Assembly: GCF_042680805.1 (NCBI RefSeq)
Contig: NZ_JBHUEM010000003.1
Location: 643,651 to 707,650, forward strand
Origin: Bacillus_CJ salitolerans
Lineage (GTDB): Bacteria > Bacillota > Bacilli > Bacillales > SA4
Direction of reading: 5' to 3'
DNA length: 64,000 nt
Shown here in pieces: positions 46,315 through 53,488 of this stretch. Each line of letters begins with the position of its first letter. Within the stretch, counting starts at the first letter, position 1. Below the pieces are notes generated by a model, which was not told the DNA's origin, made no database searches, and worked only from the letters and a program-made list of their open reading frames with translations. The position numbers were made by a program, and so were the translations under genes.

Positions 46315-47436
46315 ATGAGCCCAGACGCAGACAATAGGCGCGTTGTCATTAAGATTGGAAGCAGTTCACTTACAAGCTTACATGGTGAAATTAGTCGGAA
46401 GAAACTAGAGAAGCTTGTAGATGAAATCGTTACATTAAAGGATTTAGGTCATGAAGTATTACTTGTTTCATCTGGGGCGGTAGCAGCTGGCTATCGTAAG
46501 TTAGGATTTCTAGATAGACCCACTCTATTACAAGAGAAGCAAGCAGCTGCTTCTATTGGGCAAGGTTTACTAATGGAAGCTTACTCAGAGTTGTTTTTAT
46601 CTCATGGCTATGTAGCTTCACAAATTCTAATCACAAGAAGTGATTTTTCAGATGAGAATCGTTACAAGAATGTTAGAAATACATTAAATGTATTACTAGA
46701 CAGAGGAATTATCCCCATTGTAAATGAAAATGATACTGTTACAGTTGACAGACTAAAATTTGGTGATAACGATACTCTTTCGGCTAAAGTTGCAGGTCTT
46801 ATAGAGGCAGATGAATTATTAATTTTATCAGATATAGATGGATTATATGACTCAGATCCTCGTAAGAACCCAAATGCAAAGCTACTTGAGAAGGTGTATG
46901 AAATCACATCAGAAATTGAGGCATCAGCAGGAGGATCTGGTAGCACAGTTGGAACCGGTGGCATGAGATCTAAAATTGACGCTGTCAAAATTGCCATGGC
47001 TTCTGGAATCCGAACATTCCTAGGTAAGGCAGGTGTGAACAATATTATATTTGATGCGGTACAGAAAAAAGCAAAAGGTACCTATTTTGAATCTACAGAG
47101 CATCACCTCAATCTAAATCAGAAAAAACAATGGATTGCGTTTCACTCTGGTCCAGAAGGAGAAATTACGATTCATCAGGAAGCGAAAAAAGACCTTGTGG
47201 AAAAGAAAAGTAACTTGTTTGCGACAGGATTACTTGCTGTGAATGGTAGGTTTGGTAGCAATTCAGTTATTCGAATATTAGATGATAAAGGACTAGAAAT
47301 AGGATTAGGAGTTGTCCGATATTCATCTGAGGAGTTAATTAACTTACAGATTGAAGACAAGGGAAGAAATGTCTCAATTATAGATAATGAAAATTTCGTT
47401 TGTAAACTAGAGGTTCAATTACCAGTTGGTGTCTAA
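46315..47436 (+). CDS. proB: Glutamate 5-kinase
   Basis: 373 residues: amino-acid kinase domain (VVIKIGSSSLTS, LVSSGAVAAGYRKLG, NENDTVTVDRLKFGDND, GSTVGTGGMRSKIDA) plus a C-terminal PUA domain from about residue 280. First committed step of proline synthesis. The 3' end and the proA ribosome site are 20 nt apart. Whether it is feedback inhibited by proline (ProB type) or osmostress-linked (ProJ type) cannot be told from sequence. Confidence 0.94.
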   Translation: MSPDADNRRVVIKIGSSSLTSLHGEISRKKLEKLVDEIVTLKDLGHEVLLVSSGAVAAGYRKLGFLDRPTLLQEKQAAASIGQGLLMEAYSELFLSHGYVASQILITRSDFSDENRYKNVRNTLNVLLDRGIIPIVNENDTVTVDRLKFGDNDTLSAKVAGLIEADELLILSDIDGLYDSDPRKNPNAKLLEKVYEITSEIEASAGGSGSTVGTGGMRSKIDAVKIAMASGIRTFLGKAGVNNIIFDAVQKKAKGTYFESTEHHLNLNQKKQWIAFHSGPEGEITIHQEAKKDLVEKKSNLFATGLLAVNGRFGSNSVIRILDDKGLEIGLGVVRYSSEELINLQIEDKGRNVSIIDNENFVCKLEVQLPVGV

Positions 47437-47455
47437 TCATACAGGGAGGTATTTG

Positions 47456-48715
47456 ATGACAATTAAAGAAAAAGTAAACGTTGAAGAGCAGGCAATAAGA
47501 GCAAAGAAAGCTGCAAAAGTGCTAAGCACATTATCGACTGAAAAAAAGAATGAAGCTCTAATGACCATTGCAAATTTTTTAGAAAGAGAATATCATGAAA
47601 TTCTAAAAGCGAATGTAGTAGATTTAGATAATGGGAAAACCAAGGGGTATGATGAGGCCTTTATGGATCGTCTTTCATTATCAAAAGAAAGAATCTTTGA
47701 ATTCGCAAATGGATTACGAAATGTAGCAATATTGGATGATCCAACAGGCAAGGTATTATCGGGATGGACTCTTGATAATGGCCTAACCGTTGAAAAGATA
47801 TCAGTTCCATTAGGGGTAATTGGAATGATATATGAAGCAAGACCTAATGTTACAGTAGATGCAACAGGCTTAGCCTTAAAATCAGGTAATGCCATTGTAT
47901 TAAAGGGAGGTTCTTCAGCCATTTCATCCAATGAAAGAATAGTAGATGTAATCCACCAAGCGTTAGAAGAGACTGATATTCCTAAAGACGCTGTACAATT
48001 TATTGCAACTACTGATAGAGAAGCGACTAAACAATTATTTACAATGAAACAACATATTGATGTACTTATCCCCCGCGGAGGAGGTTCATTGATTAATGCA
48101 GTTGTCAATAACGCGACTGTACCAGTATTAGAAACAGGTGTAGGGAACTGTCACATATATATTGATAAAGAAGCAGATTTACAAAAGGCTTTATCCATCT
48201 TTGTAAACGCTAAGACAGACCGTCCAGCTGTTTGTAATGCTGCAGAGACTTTAATTGTTCATAAGGAATGGTTTACAAACCATCACCAACATTTAGTTGC
48301 GACACTTGCAGAACATAATATTACAGTATACGGTGATGAGCATATTATTTCAGTTATTCCTGATGCAAGAAAAGCTACTGAACATGAATGGGCAAATGAA
48401 TTTCTCAATATGAGTATTGCTATAAAAGCTGTTGATCATGTATCAGAGGCCATTGAACATATTGATGAATATGGAACTAAACACTCTGAAGCCATTATTA
48501 CAGAAAACAAAGAAACAGCACATGAATTCTTTAAACAAGTTGACGCTGCAGCACTTTATCATAATGCCTCAACTCGGTTTACTGATGGAGGAGCTCTTGG
48601 TTTCGGTGCTGAAATCGGTATTTCCACTCAAAAACTACATGCACGTGGTCCGATGGGGTTACCAGCTCTAACAACCGTAAAATATATCATGACCGGTGAC
48701 GGTCAAATTAGGTGA
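47456..48715 (+). CDS. proA: Gamma-glutamyl phosphate reductase
   Basis: 419 residues. Second step of proline synthesis. Aldehyde-dehydrogenase-like fold with VIGMIYEARPNVTVDA, the catalytic cysteine in DRPAVCNAAETL, and GPMGLPALTTVKY at the end. ATG 47456 follows AGGGAGGT; the open frame begins 30 nt earlier inside proB. Ends in a strong terminator overlapping the stop codon. Confidence 0.95.
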   Translation: MTIKEKVNVEEQAIRAKKAAKVLSTLSTEKKNEALMTIANFLEREYHEILKANVVDLDNGKTKGYDEAFMDRLSLSKERIFEFANGLRNVAILDDPTGKVLSGWTLDNGLTVEKISVPLGVIGMIYEARPNVTVDATGLALKSGNAIVLKGGSSAISSNERIVDVIHQALEETDIPKDAVQFIATTDREATKQLFTMKQHIDVLIPRGGGSLINAVVNNATVPVLETGVGNCHIYIDKEADLQKALSIFVNAKTDRPAVCNAAETLIVHKEWFTNHHQHLVATLAEHNITVYGDEHIISVIPDARKATEHEWANEFLNMSIAIKAVDHVSEAIEHIDEYGTKHSEAIITENKETAHEFFKQVDAAALYHNASTRFTDGGALGFGAEIGISTQKLHARGPMGLPALTTVKYIMTGDGQIR

Positions 48716-48753
48716 AAAATAACTCGGAATCTGATGATTCCGAGTTATTTTGT
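48716..48753 (+). terminator. Strong intrinsic terminator after proA
   Basis: AATAACTCGGAATC/GATTCCGAGTTATT with TGAT loop, then TTTGTT. Confidence 0.9.
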
Positions 48754-48795
48754 TGCTTAGGAAATGATAAAAGCTCACCATTTGTGGATAACTTA

Positions 48796-49004
48796 GTGAT
48801 GTGCGTAGTAATCCGGCTCCAGCGACCAGCCACGATGAAATTGCAAAGATCGTCGCAATTTCATCCTACTCGAGGGAAAAAGAAAAATCACTTTTTCCTT
48901 GGTCAAATAACCCTAGAAGAGTAAAAGGGAAAGAGCGCCCTTTTTCTCTTCAAGGAACATTTGCTATGCCTGAGGCTAAACGAGGCGCCCTGAGCCTTTT
49001 GTTC
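48796..49004 (+). repeat. Dispersed intergenic repeat, copy G (divergent)
   Basis: Same layout. The first stem is GATGAAATTGC/GCAATTTCATC and the long stem is about CCTAGAAGAG/CTCTTCAAGG, both still paired. Ends in TGAGCCTTTTGTTC. Confidence 0.8.
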
Positions 49005-49013
49005 CGAGAATAT

Positions 49014-49048
49014 AAAAACGCCTGGACTATGTCCAGGCGTTTTTTTGT
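49014..49048 (+). terminator. Very strong hairpin terminator behind repeat copy G
   Basis: AAAAACGCCTGGAC, loop TAT, GTCCAGGCGTTTTTTT. No gene lies between the proA terminator and this one, so it would end a transcript covering the repeat. Confidence 0.85.
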
Positions 49049-49113
49049 ATCCCTTCCGATCCGTACATTGGTTAAGTGTCCCGCAACAAGCGAAAGGTTT
49101 CGGAAGGGAATAC
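49047..49113. repeat. Inverted repeat of unknown role
   Basis: GTATCCCTTCCGA and TCGGAAGGGAATAC face each other over about 40 nt. No gene inside. Confidence 0.55.
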
Positions 49114-49263
49114 TTCTATTATATACAATAACATCACTCTCTATCACCTAAAACAGGTATTTTTTAGAAACTCACTCATAGATATTAGTTAATGTAGGTA
49201 ATGATAGTGGATAATAAGAGATTAATGAATAAAAAGTAAACCTATGATAAATAATGTAATAAA

Positions 49264-49341
49264 GGACTTTGTAGATTAGCGGTTAGATCAACTTAGTGCC
49301 ATCACTAAGTATGTCGGGAGTTCGAATCTCCCCAAAGTCCT
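49264..49341 (+). ncRNA. tRNA-like RNA with closed anticodon arm
   Basis: Folds as a cloverleaf: 8-bp acceptor GGACTTTG/CAAAGTCC, T8-A9, D arm GATT-AGCGGTTA-GATC with the G18-G19 pair, a 5-nt variable loop ATGTC, and T arm GGGAG-TTCGAAT-CTCCC. The anticodon arm is ACTTAGTG-CCAT-CACTAAGT: either an 8-bp stem with a 4-nt loop or a 5-bp stem with a 10-nt loop, so no standard 7-nt loop exists. CCA is not encoded. TATGAT lies at 49243-49248 and a strong terminator 23 nt downstream, so it is probably a real transcription unit. It may be a non-decoding tRNA-like RNA or a decayed tRNA. Confidence 0.6.
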
Positions 49342-49363
49342 CCTACATATTTTAAGTGATTGT

Positions 49364-49397
49364 AAAAAAAGCCACAGGTTCCTTTTGTGGCTTTTTT
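49364..49397. terminator. Terminator behind the tRNA-like gene, bidirectional
   Basis: AAAAAAGCCACA/TGTGGCTTTTTT. The reverse side could serve the small ORF at 49465-49569. Confidence 0.85.
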
Positions 49398-49464
49398 CCT
49401 TTTTCAAGTTTTGGGGAAACCGTGAAAAGGTCAGTTATTAGAATTTATGTATATCACCTGTTTT

Positions 49465-49569
49465 TTAAAATGCAATTGAAAACAAGTGTAACACGTATAG
49501 GGTAGCGATACTAAGAAACATTAATGTAGATATTTTCTTAAGTCTATTAAGATCAAGTTTAAGGTTCAT
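49465..49569 (-). CDS. Possible 34-residue single-span membrane peptide
   Basis: ATG at 49569 follows a very strong ribosome site (GAGGAGGAGG, 8-9 nt upstream). The peptide is MNLKLDLNRLKK followed by a hydrophobic stretch ISTLMFLSIATLYVLHLFSI, a plausible single membrane helix. A terminator lies downstream. No family is recognised. Small membrane peptide or type I toxin-like peptide are possibilities; it could also be chance. Confidence 0.45.
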   Translation of the reverse strand: MNLKLDLNRLKKISTLMFLSIATLYVLHLFSIAF

Positions 49570-49791
49570 TTAGACTTGCCTCCTCCTCTATGACTTTTGA
49601 TAAGTATCTACATAATTAGACGATGAATATTCGAAAACGTTTCAATTTATTTGGAAAAAAGTAGATTTTTTTGTAAATTGATGTATATTTTTATAATAAA
49701 TCAAACTATTTCCGACATTTGATTAATTGGTTAGGATAAATACCTTGAATTTGTTATGTGAATAGAGTTATAATATTTAGGCACCTTAAAT

Positions 49792-49888
49792 GGGGCTGAA
49801 TGGGGTACTGGTGTCCCCCACGGTCTTCAAAACCGCTTGTGACCACCGTGCGTGGTTAGGTGGGTTCGATTCCCACGCAGTCCCGCCA
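49792..49888 (+). tRNA. selC: tRNA-Sec (anticodon TCA)
   Basis: 97 nt with encoded CCA. Long D stem TGGGG/CCCCA with GG in the loop, anticodon arm CGGT-CTTCAAA-ACCG reading UGA, long variable arm with ACCAC/GTGGT, T arm GTGGG-TTCGATT-CCCAC, and an 8-bp-type acceptor GGGGCTGA/GCAGTCCC. The acceptor has a G-U at pair 4 and an A-G mismatch at pair 8. Its 3' 73 nt recur exactly at 53274-53346, so the 3' half may have been replaced by an integrating element. This is the copy with complete 5' parts. Confidence 0.92.
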
Positions 49889-49931
49889 TATTTTACCGTC
49901 ATATCAACGTTTTTACCTCGTTTATGGTAAC

Positions 49932-49968
49932 GGTGCGTTGATCGGTGATTGAGTCGGACCCCCCACGT
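49932..49968 (+). repeat. Partial third copy of the selC junction
   Basis: CGGTGATTGAGTCGGACCCCCCACG closely resembles the sequence running into the second 73-bp repeat (CGGTGATTGACTGGAG, then CCCCACGG) and stops at the first bases of that repeat. Confidence 0.5.
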
Positions 49969-50097
49969 ATTTTTATCAATTTATACGGAAGTACGTTGAT
50001 GACCGGAAGCTAAATACGTTTGTACTAACGCCTAAAGAAAGGGCGTTATTTTTATGGAATTAAAGAACACAGGGTTAGGGGATAGGGGGGATACGCA

Positions 50098-50280
50098 ATG
50101 ACATACCGCGAGCTAGACGTCGTAAAAACGAAGGACGGCCGAGAAGGGACCATTCTTCTTATCTACGGCGATCCTGTTGAAGCGTACGAAATTGAATATG
50201 CAGGCGGTAAAGGAGATACACATACAATTCCGGTTGATGATGTAGAAGAATTAGTGCGGAGAATGCCATGCGGAACATAA
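50098..50280 (+). CDS. Small DUF4926-like protein
   Basis: 60 residues with pattern LDVVKTKDGREGTILLIYG then EAYEIEYAGGKGDTHTIPVDD, resembling DUF4926 proteins often found in islands and toxin-immunity contexts. ATG follows GGGGGGATACGC. The last residues (RRMPCGT) overlap the antisense endonuclease remnant, so the original C-terminus may be lost. Function unknown. Confidence 0.55.
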   Translation: MTYRELDVVKTKDGREGTILLIYGDPVEAYEIEYAGGKGDTHTIPVDDVEELVRRMPCGT

Positions 50281-50565
50281 ATCAGCACCGAAATCACAGC
50301 TGCCTTTCGTTACTTCAGCGCGATAACCTAAACGTTCAAATAATGGCGCTAGGTAATGCTCGAAGTCATGGCCATCCATTTCATCGACTTCGTAAAACTC
50401 TTTAATACGGTAATGCTTGCGTTTCTTAATAAAAAAGAAGTAAAAACCGAAAGCTAATGCCGTTGCAATTAAAAACGGAGAAGTTTCAGCAATTAAAACT
50501 GCAAGAAATTCATGCCCTTGACGCGTAAAGAATATAATAAACACAAAAGCTGCGCCATATACCAC
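50251..50565 (-). pseudogene. Membrane-anchored Mrr-like restriction endonuclease remnant
   Basis: 104 codons: two hydrophobic helices (VYGAAFVFIIFFT, LIATALAFGFYFFFI), a basic linker and then the start of an Mrr-type catalytic fold, MDGHDFEHYLAPLFERLGY and CDFGADL. The Q-x-K catalytic end that should follow is missing, so it is C-terminally truncated. The natural start is unclear: an ATT codon near 50607 has GAGGTGA upstream. It would have acted on foreign or modified DNA. Confidence 0.6.
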
Positions 50566-50697
50566 GGCTTTTGCTTCGCTCGAGTATTCGTTCTTGACAA
50601 TATACTCACCTCATTGTGTTTCATTTATTGTCTCCATACGTAATTCCATTCATTCCCTCGTCAGAATTACGGCAATTACTGCTACAATTAGGATGAG

Positions 50698-50865
50698 GTG
50701 TTTTTATCACCAAAGTTACTACACAAAATGGATGAACCGTTCGACTCAACGGACTACATCACCGAATTAAAGCTCAACAGTATCTGTTTACTATATACTG
50801 TTGATGTGCAAGATAAGGTGCGCTTATACAAGTCACAAAAACGAAGGAACCGTAAAGTATATTGA
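50698..50865 (+). pseudogene. ATP-dependent DNA ligase, N-terminal fragment
   Basis: GTG-started frame of 55 residues: LSPKLLHKMDEPFDSTDYIT, ELKLNSICLLYTVD, QDKVRLY. This is the opening of a phage/YoqV-type ATP-dependent DNA ligase. The nucleotidyl-lysine motif KLDG is changed to KLNS and the frame stops soon after, so it is inactive. The C-terminal part is at 52640-53155. 50866-51227 holds no gene. Confidence 0.7.
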
Positions 50866-51227
50866 GTTAGTTACGTTAAACCTACCGCCATGCATGCTGT
50901 GTATTTGAACATGTTTTGTCATTAGTTTAGCGATTCGTTGTGATAGATTATATTACAAAAAGTCATAAAGTTTGCTAACAGTATTAGTATATACCTATTA
51001 ATACTGTTGTCTGCGAATAATAATGTTGTTTTAAAAATCAAACCATAGAGAATTCATGATTCATGATATCCCTAAAGTGTGATTTTTTATGAGTAAATCA
51101 TGGTAGTAATAAAAGTCCTGAAGTTCTCCGTTTTGGATATCTTCGGAGCTATTTTTGTTGGTTTGTCCTGAATGTATCTCGTTCACAATGACTGTGGAGA
51201 CTTAAACATATTTACCATAACCATAAT

Positions 51228-52487
51228 TTAATCACTTCTAGATGAGATGTCTAATTGGTTTTTCGTGTTTCTCATAGTAAGCTGAAAGGTCAAAAAATAA
51301 AATATTCCTGAACCAATTAGAAGGATTGCAGCTACGTTAAGAGCAGGTACTACCCCAATGGATTTTTCCAATAAACCAGAGAGTAACATTCCCGAAATTA
51401 CTGCAATTCCAATTACTGTACCGTAAGCTCCATAAAATCTCCCTCTATAGTTTTCATCAACGGTTTCTTGAAGTAAAGATTCAATACTTACCAGAAATAT
51501 TACACTAGGGATTTCTAATAATACATACAAAAAGAGAGCCAAAAGTAGAGATGGGAAATTAAACACAAATAAGTAAACAACTCCTGTTAATATGGAACAG
51601 TAAATAATGAGTCGATAAATAGAAAAAATTTTCTTTATGCGAAGGAGTATGATTCCCCCTAGAATTCCTCCGACACTTGCTGCTGATTGAAGCCAGCCAA
51701 GCTCCATTGCTCCCCCATTCAATACATCTTTAACAAATGGAAGAAAAAGTACGTTAATAATTCCTAGGGATATCCATACTATAATCATAAAAACTATAGC
51801 AGAATATAATATTTTATTCTTTAATATTAAGCAAAGACCTTCTCTTATTTCGTACAGTATATTCTTAACTTGATCATTGGTATTGTTAGAATATGTTGAC
51901 TTAATACTATTACTATTATTGTTACCAATATCAATAAAAAATGTTAAAAGCGCTGAAAGAAAAAACGAGACAGTGTCCACAAAAACAACCACCGTGAAAC
52001 TTCCTAAACCTAAAAGAGCCCCACCTAGTGAAGGACCTATTAGATTGATGATATTGCTACTAACAGAAATGATAGAATTTGCTTCCATTAAATTTTGTTT
52101 ATCAACTACTTTTAAGAGAATCACACGACTGGCTGGATTAAAAAAAGAAGCTATACTTGACTGAATAAAAGCAACAACATAAATCATCCATAACATCTCA
52201 GCAGAATTAACAAATACTAATGAAAAAAGTAAGAGTGCCCTTAATATGTCAGATACTATCATTATCTTTTTTTGGTCCCATCGATCAACAAAAACACCTG
52301 CTATAAGACCAAATAATAAATTGGGAGCCATTTGGGCAATGAACATAGTGCCTGCAGCTAAAGCAGATCCGGTAATGTCATAAATAAAGAACGGTAAAGC
52401 AATAAGTAATATTCCATCACCTAATTTTGAGATTTGCCTACTAAGTAATAACAGAGTAAAATTACGTTGAAACAAAACTTTTGACAT
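51228..52487 (-). CDS. MFS efflux transporter (Mef/DHA3-like)
   Basis: 419 residues, about 12 membrane helices. N-terminal LLLSRQISKLGDGILLIALP and FGLIAGVFVDRWDQKK (motif A-like) are typical of macrolide-efflux-type MFS proteins. AT-rich, with intact reading frame, and lying between the two fragments of a DNA ligase gene. Substrate unknown; drug export is a family-based guess. The leader carries a 11-bp hairpin at 52521-52546. No clear terminator follows. Confidence 0.85.
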   Translation of the reverse strand: MSKVLFQRNFTLLLLSRQISKLGDGILLIALPFFIYDITGSALAAGTMFIAQMAPNLLFGLIAGVFVDRWDQKKIMIVSDILRALLLFSLVFVNSAEMLWMIYVVAFIQSSIASFFNPASRVILLKVVDKQNLMEANSIISVSSNIINLIGPSLGGALLGLGSFTVVVFVDTVSFFLSALLTFFIDIGNNNSNSIKSTYSNNTNDQVKNILYEIREGLCLILKNKILYSAIVFMIIVWISLGIINVLFLPFVKDVLNGGAMELGWLQSAASVGGILGGIILLRIKKIFSIYRLIIYCSILTGVVYLFVFNFPSLLLALFLYVLLEIPSVIFLVSIESLLQETVDENYRGRFYGAYGTVIGIAVISGMLLSGLLEKSIGVVPALNVAAILLIGSGIFYFLTFQLTMRNTKNQLDISSRSD

Positions 52488-52520
52488 AATTTTTTCTCCC
52501 CTGTAGATCCAATTAATATG

Positions 52521-52546
52521 AAGACCTTCTTGAATAAGAAGGTCTT
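52521..52546 (-). promoter_or_regulatory. Hairpin in the leader of the MFS gene
   Basis: AAGACCTTCTT/AAGAAGGTCTT, 34 nt before the start codon, no T run behind it. A candidate attenuator or mRNA stabiliser. Confidence 0.4.
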
Positions 52547-52639
52547 TAGAAATAGATAATTTTGTATTATTACAGAGCTAATATATCGGCGAGATTTACA
52601 AGTTATTCCAATTATTTTTAGGATTTATTCGACTCTAAA

Positions 52640-53155
52640 TTGCTATAGATGAAGCAGTGACTCACTTGCCGCTGATTGATCGTAAGGAGATACTTGCGCA
52701 TTTAATTCCTGATGATACTGTCTTACTCGCAAAATCACAATTCATTGAAGGTAATGGCACGGCTTTATTTGAATAAACTCGGGATCAGTGATTAGAGGGC
52801 ATTGTGATGAAACGAAAGCATTCTAAATACGAGGTAGGTAAACGTAGTCATAGCAGGCTGAAGTGTACTAATTACCTATATGCTGACATAATTGTTACAG
52901 GTTGGCGGAAGTCAGAGTTCGGTTGGTTACTAAGTGATCCTACGGTAAGAAACTTGGTATTATGGAGTTAGGCGTGCCACCGCTTGTTTAGAAAGAAAGG
53001 TTAAGAGGTTGCGCGAAGTTGATGACTTCGTGTATGTGGAGCCTTTTGAATGTCGCATTAAGTTTCGCGAATATAAAAAGGTTAGATTATTCGCCTGCCT
53101 TCGTTCGCCTAACGGCGGGATTATTTATTTTAGACAAAGGACAAAAAGTAAATAA
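52640..53155 (+). pseudogene. ATP-dependent DNA ligase, C-terminal fragment
   Basis: Broken frames reading LPLIDRKEILAHLIPDD, KSQFIEGNGTALFE, LEGIVMKRKHSKYEVGKRSH (ligase motifs IV-V) and GWRKSEFGWLLSD, then the OB-fold remnants ECRIKFREY-like and LPSF. Several stop codons and frameshifts. Continues the fragment at 50698-50865, with the middle third of the enzyme deleted and the MFS gene in between. Confidence 0.7.
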
Positions 53156-53273
53156 GGTCGAAATACATAAAGGAGTTTAGTTTTGGAAAAGAGAGGTTGT
53201 AAAAAGTGTCACTAACAACAATGTAGAAATACGTGTGGCCGTTGAGTTGACGGTGATTGACTGGAGTTTTAAA

Positions 53274-53346
53274 CCCCACGGTCTTCAAAACCGCTTGTGA
53301 CCACCGTGCGTGGTTAGGTGGGTTCGATTCCCACGCAGTCCCGCCA
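53274..53346 (+). pseudogene. Truncated tRNA-Sec copy (3' part)
   Basis: 73 nt identical to 49816-49888 (anticodon stem through CCA). The upstream bases do not supply an acceptor 5' strand or a D loop with GG, so it cannot fold as a tRNA. Interpreted as the far attachment site of the island. Confidence 0.85.
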
Positions 53347-53488
53347 ATAAATACATAGAATTTAGTTATCGTTACCTAGGGAATGGGTAACTTTTTTTAT
53401 TTTATATTTGCAACATTCATCACTTGAAACTGCCTCTAAATCAAGGTAAAGTTAATAGTGCTATTGACATACAAGGAAGTGAACGAAT

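Larger units (their letters stand above)
49816..53346. mobile_element. Decayed genomic island integrated in selC
   Basis: Bounded by the 73-bp perfect direct repeats 49816-49888 and 53274-53346, both the 3' part of tRNA-Sec, the classic signature of tRNA-targeted integration. Inside are a DUF4926-like gene, an Mrr-like endonuclease remnant, DNA ligase fragments and an MFS exporter. No integrase gene remains, so it is probably immobile. Confidence 0.7.

Noticed and set aside
48712..49151. Short frames across repeat copy G (48712-48924, 48801-49151)
   Set aside because: They run through the proA terminator and the palindromic repeat, which explain their openness.
49264..49341. Ordinary tRNA-Met, tRNA-Trp or tRNA-His based on CAT, CCA or GTG triplets in the arm
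   Set aside because: None of these triplets falls at positions 34-36 of a 7-nt loop closed by a 5-bp stem.
53274..53346. Second functional tRNA-Sec gene
   Set aside because: No acceptor 5' strand and no GG-containing D loop upstream; only the 3' 73 nt are shared.
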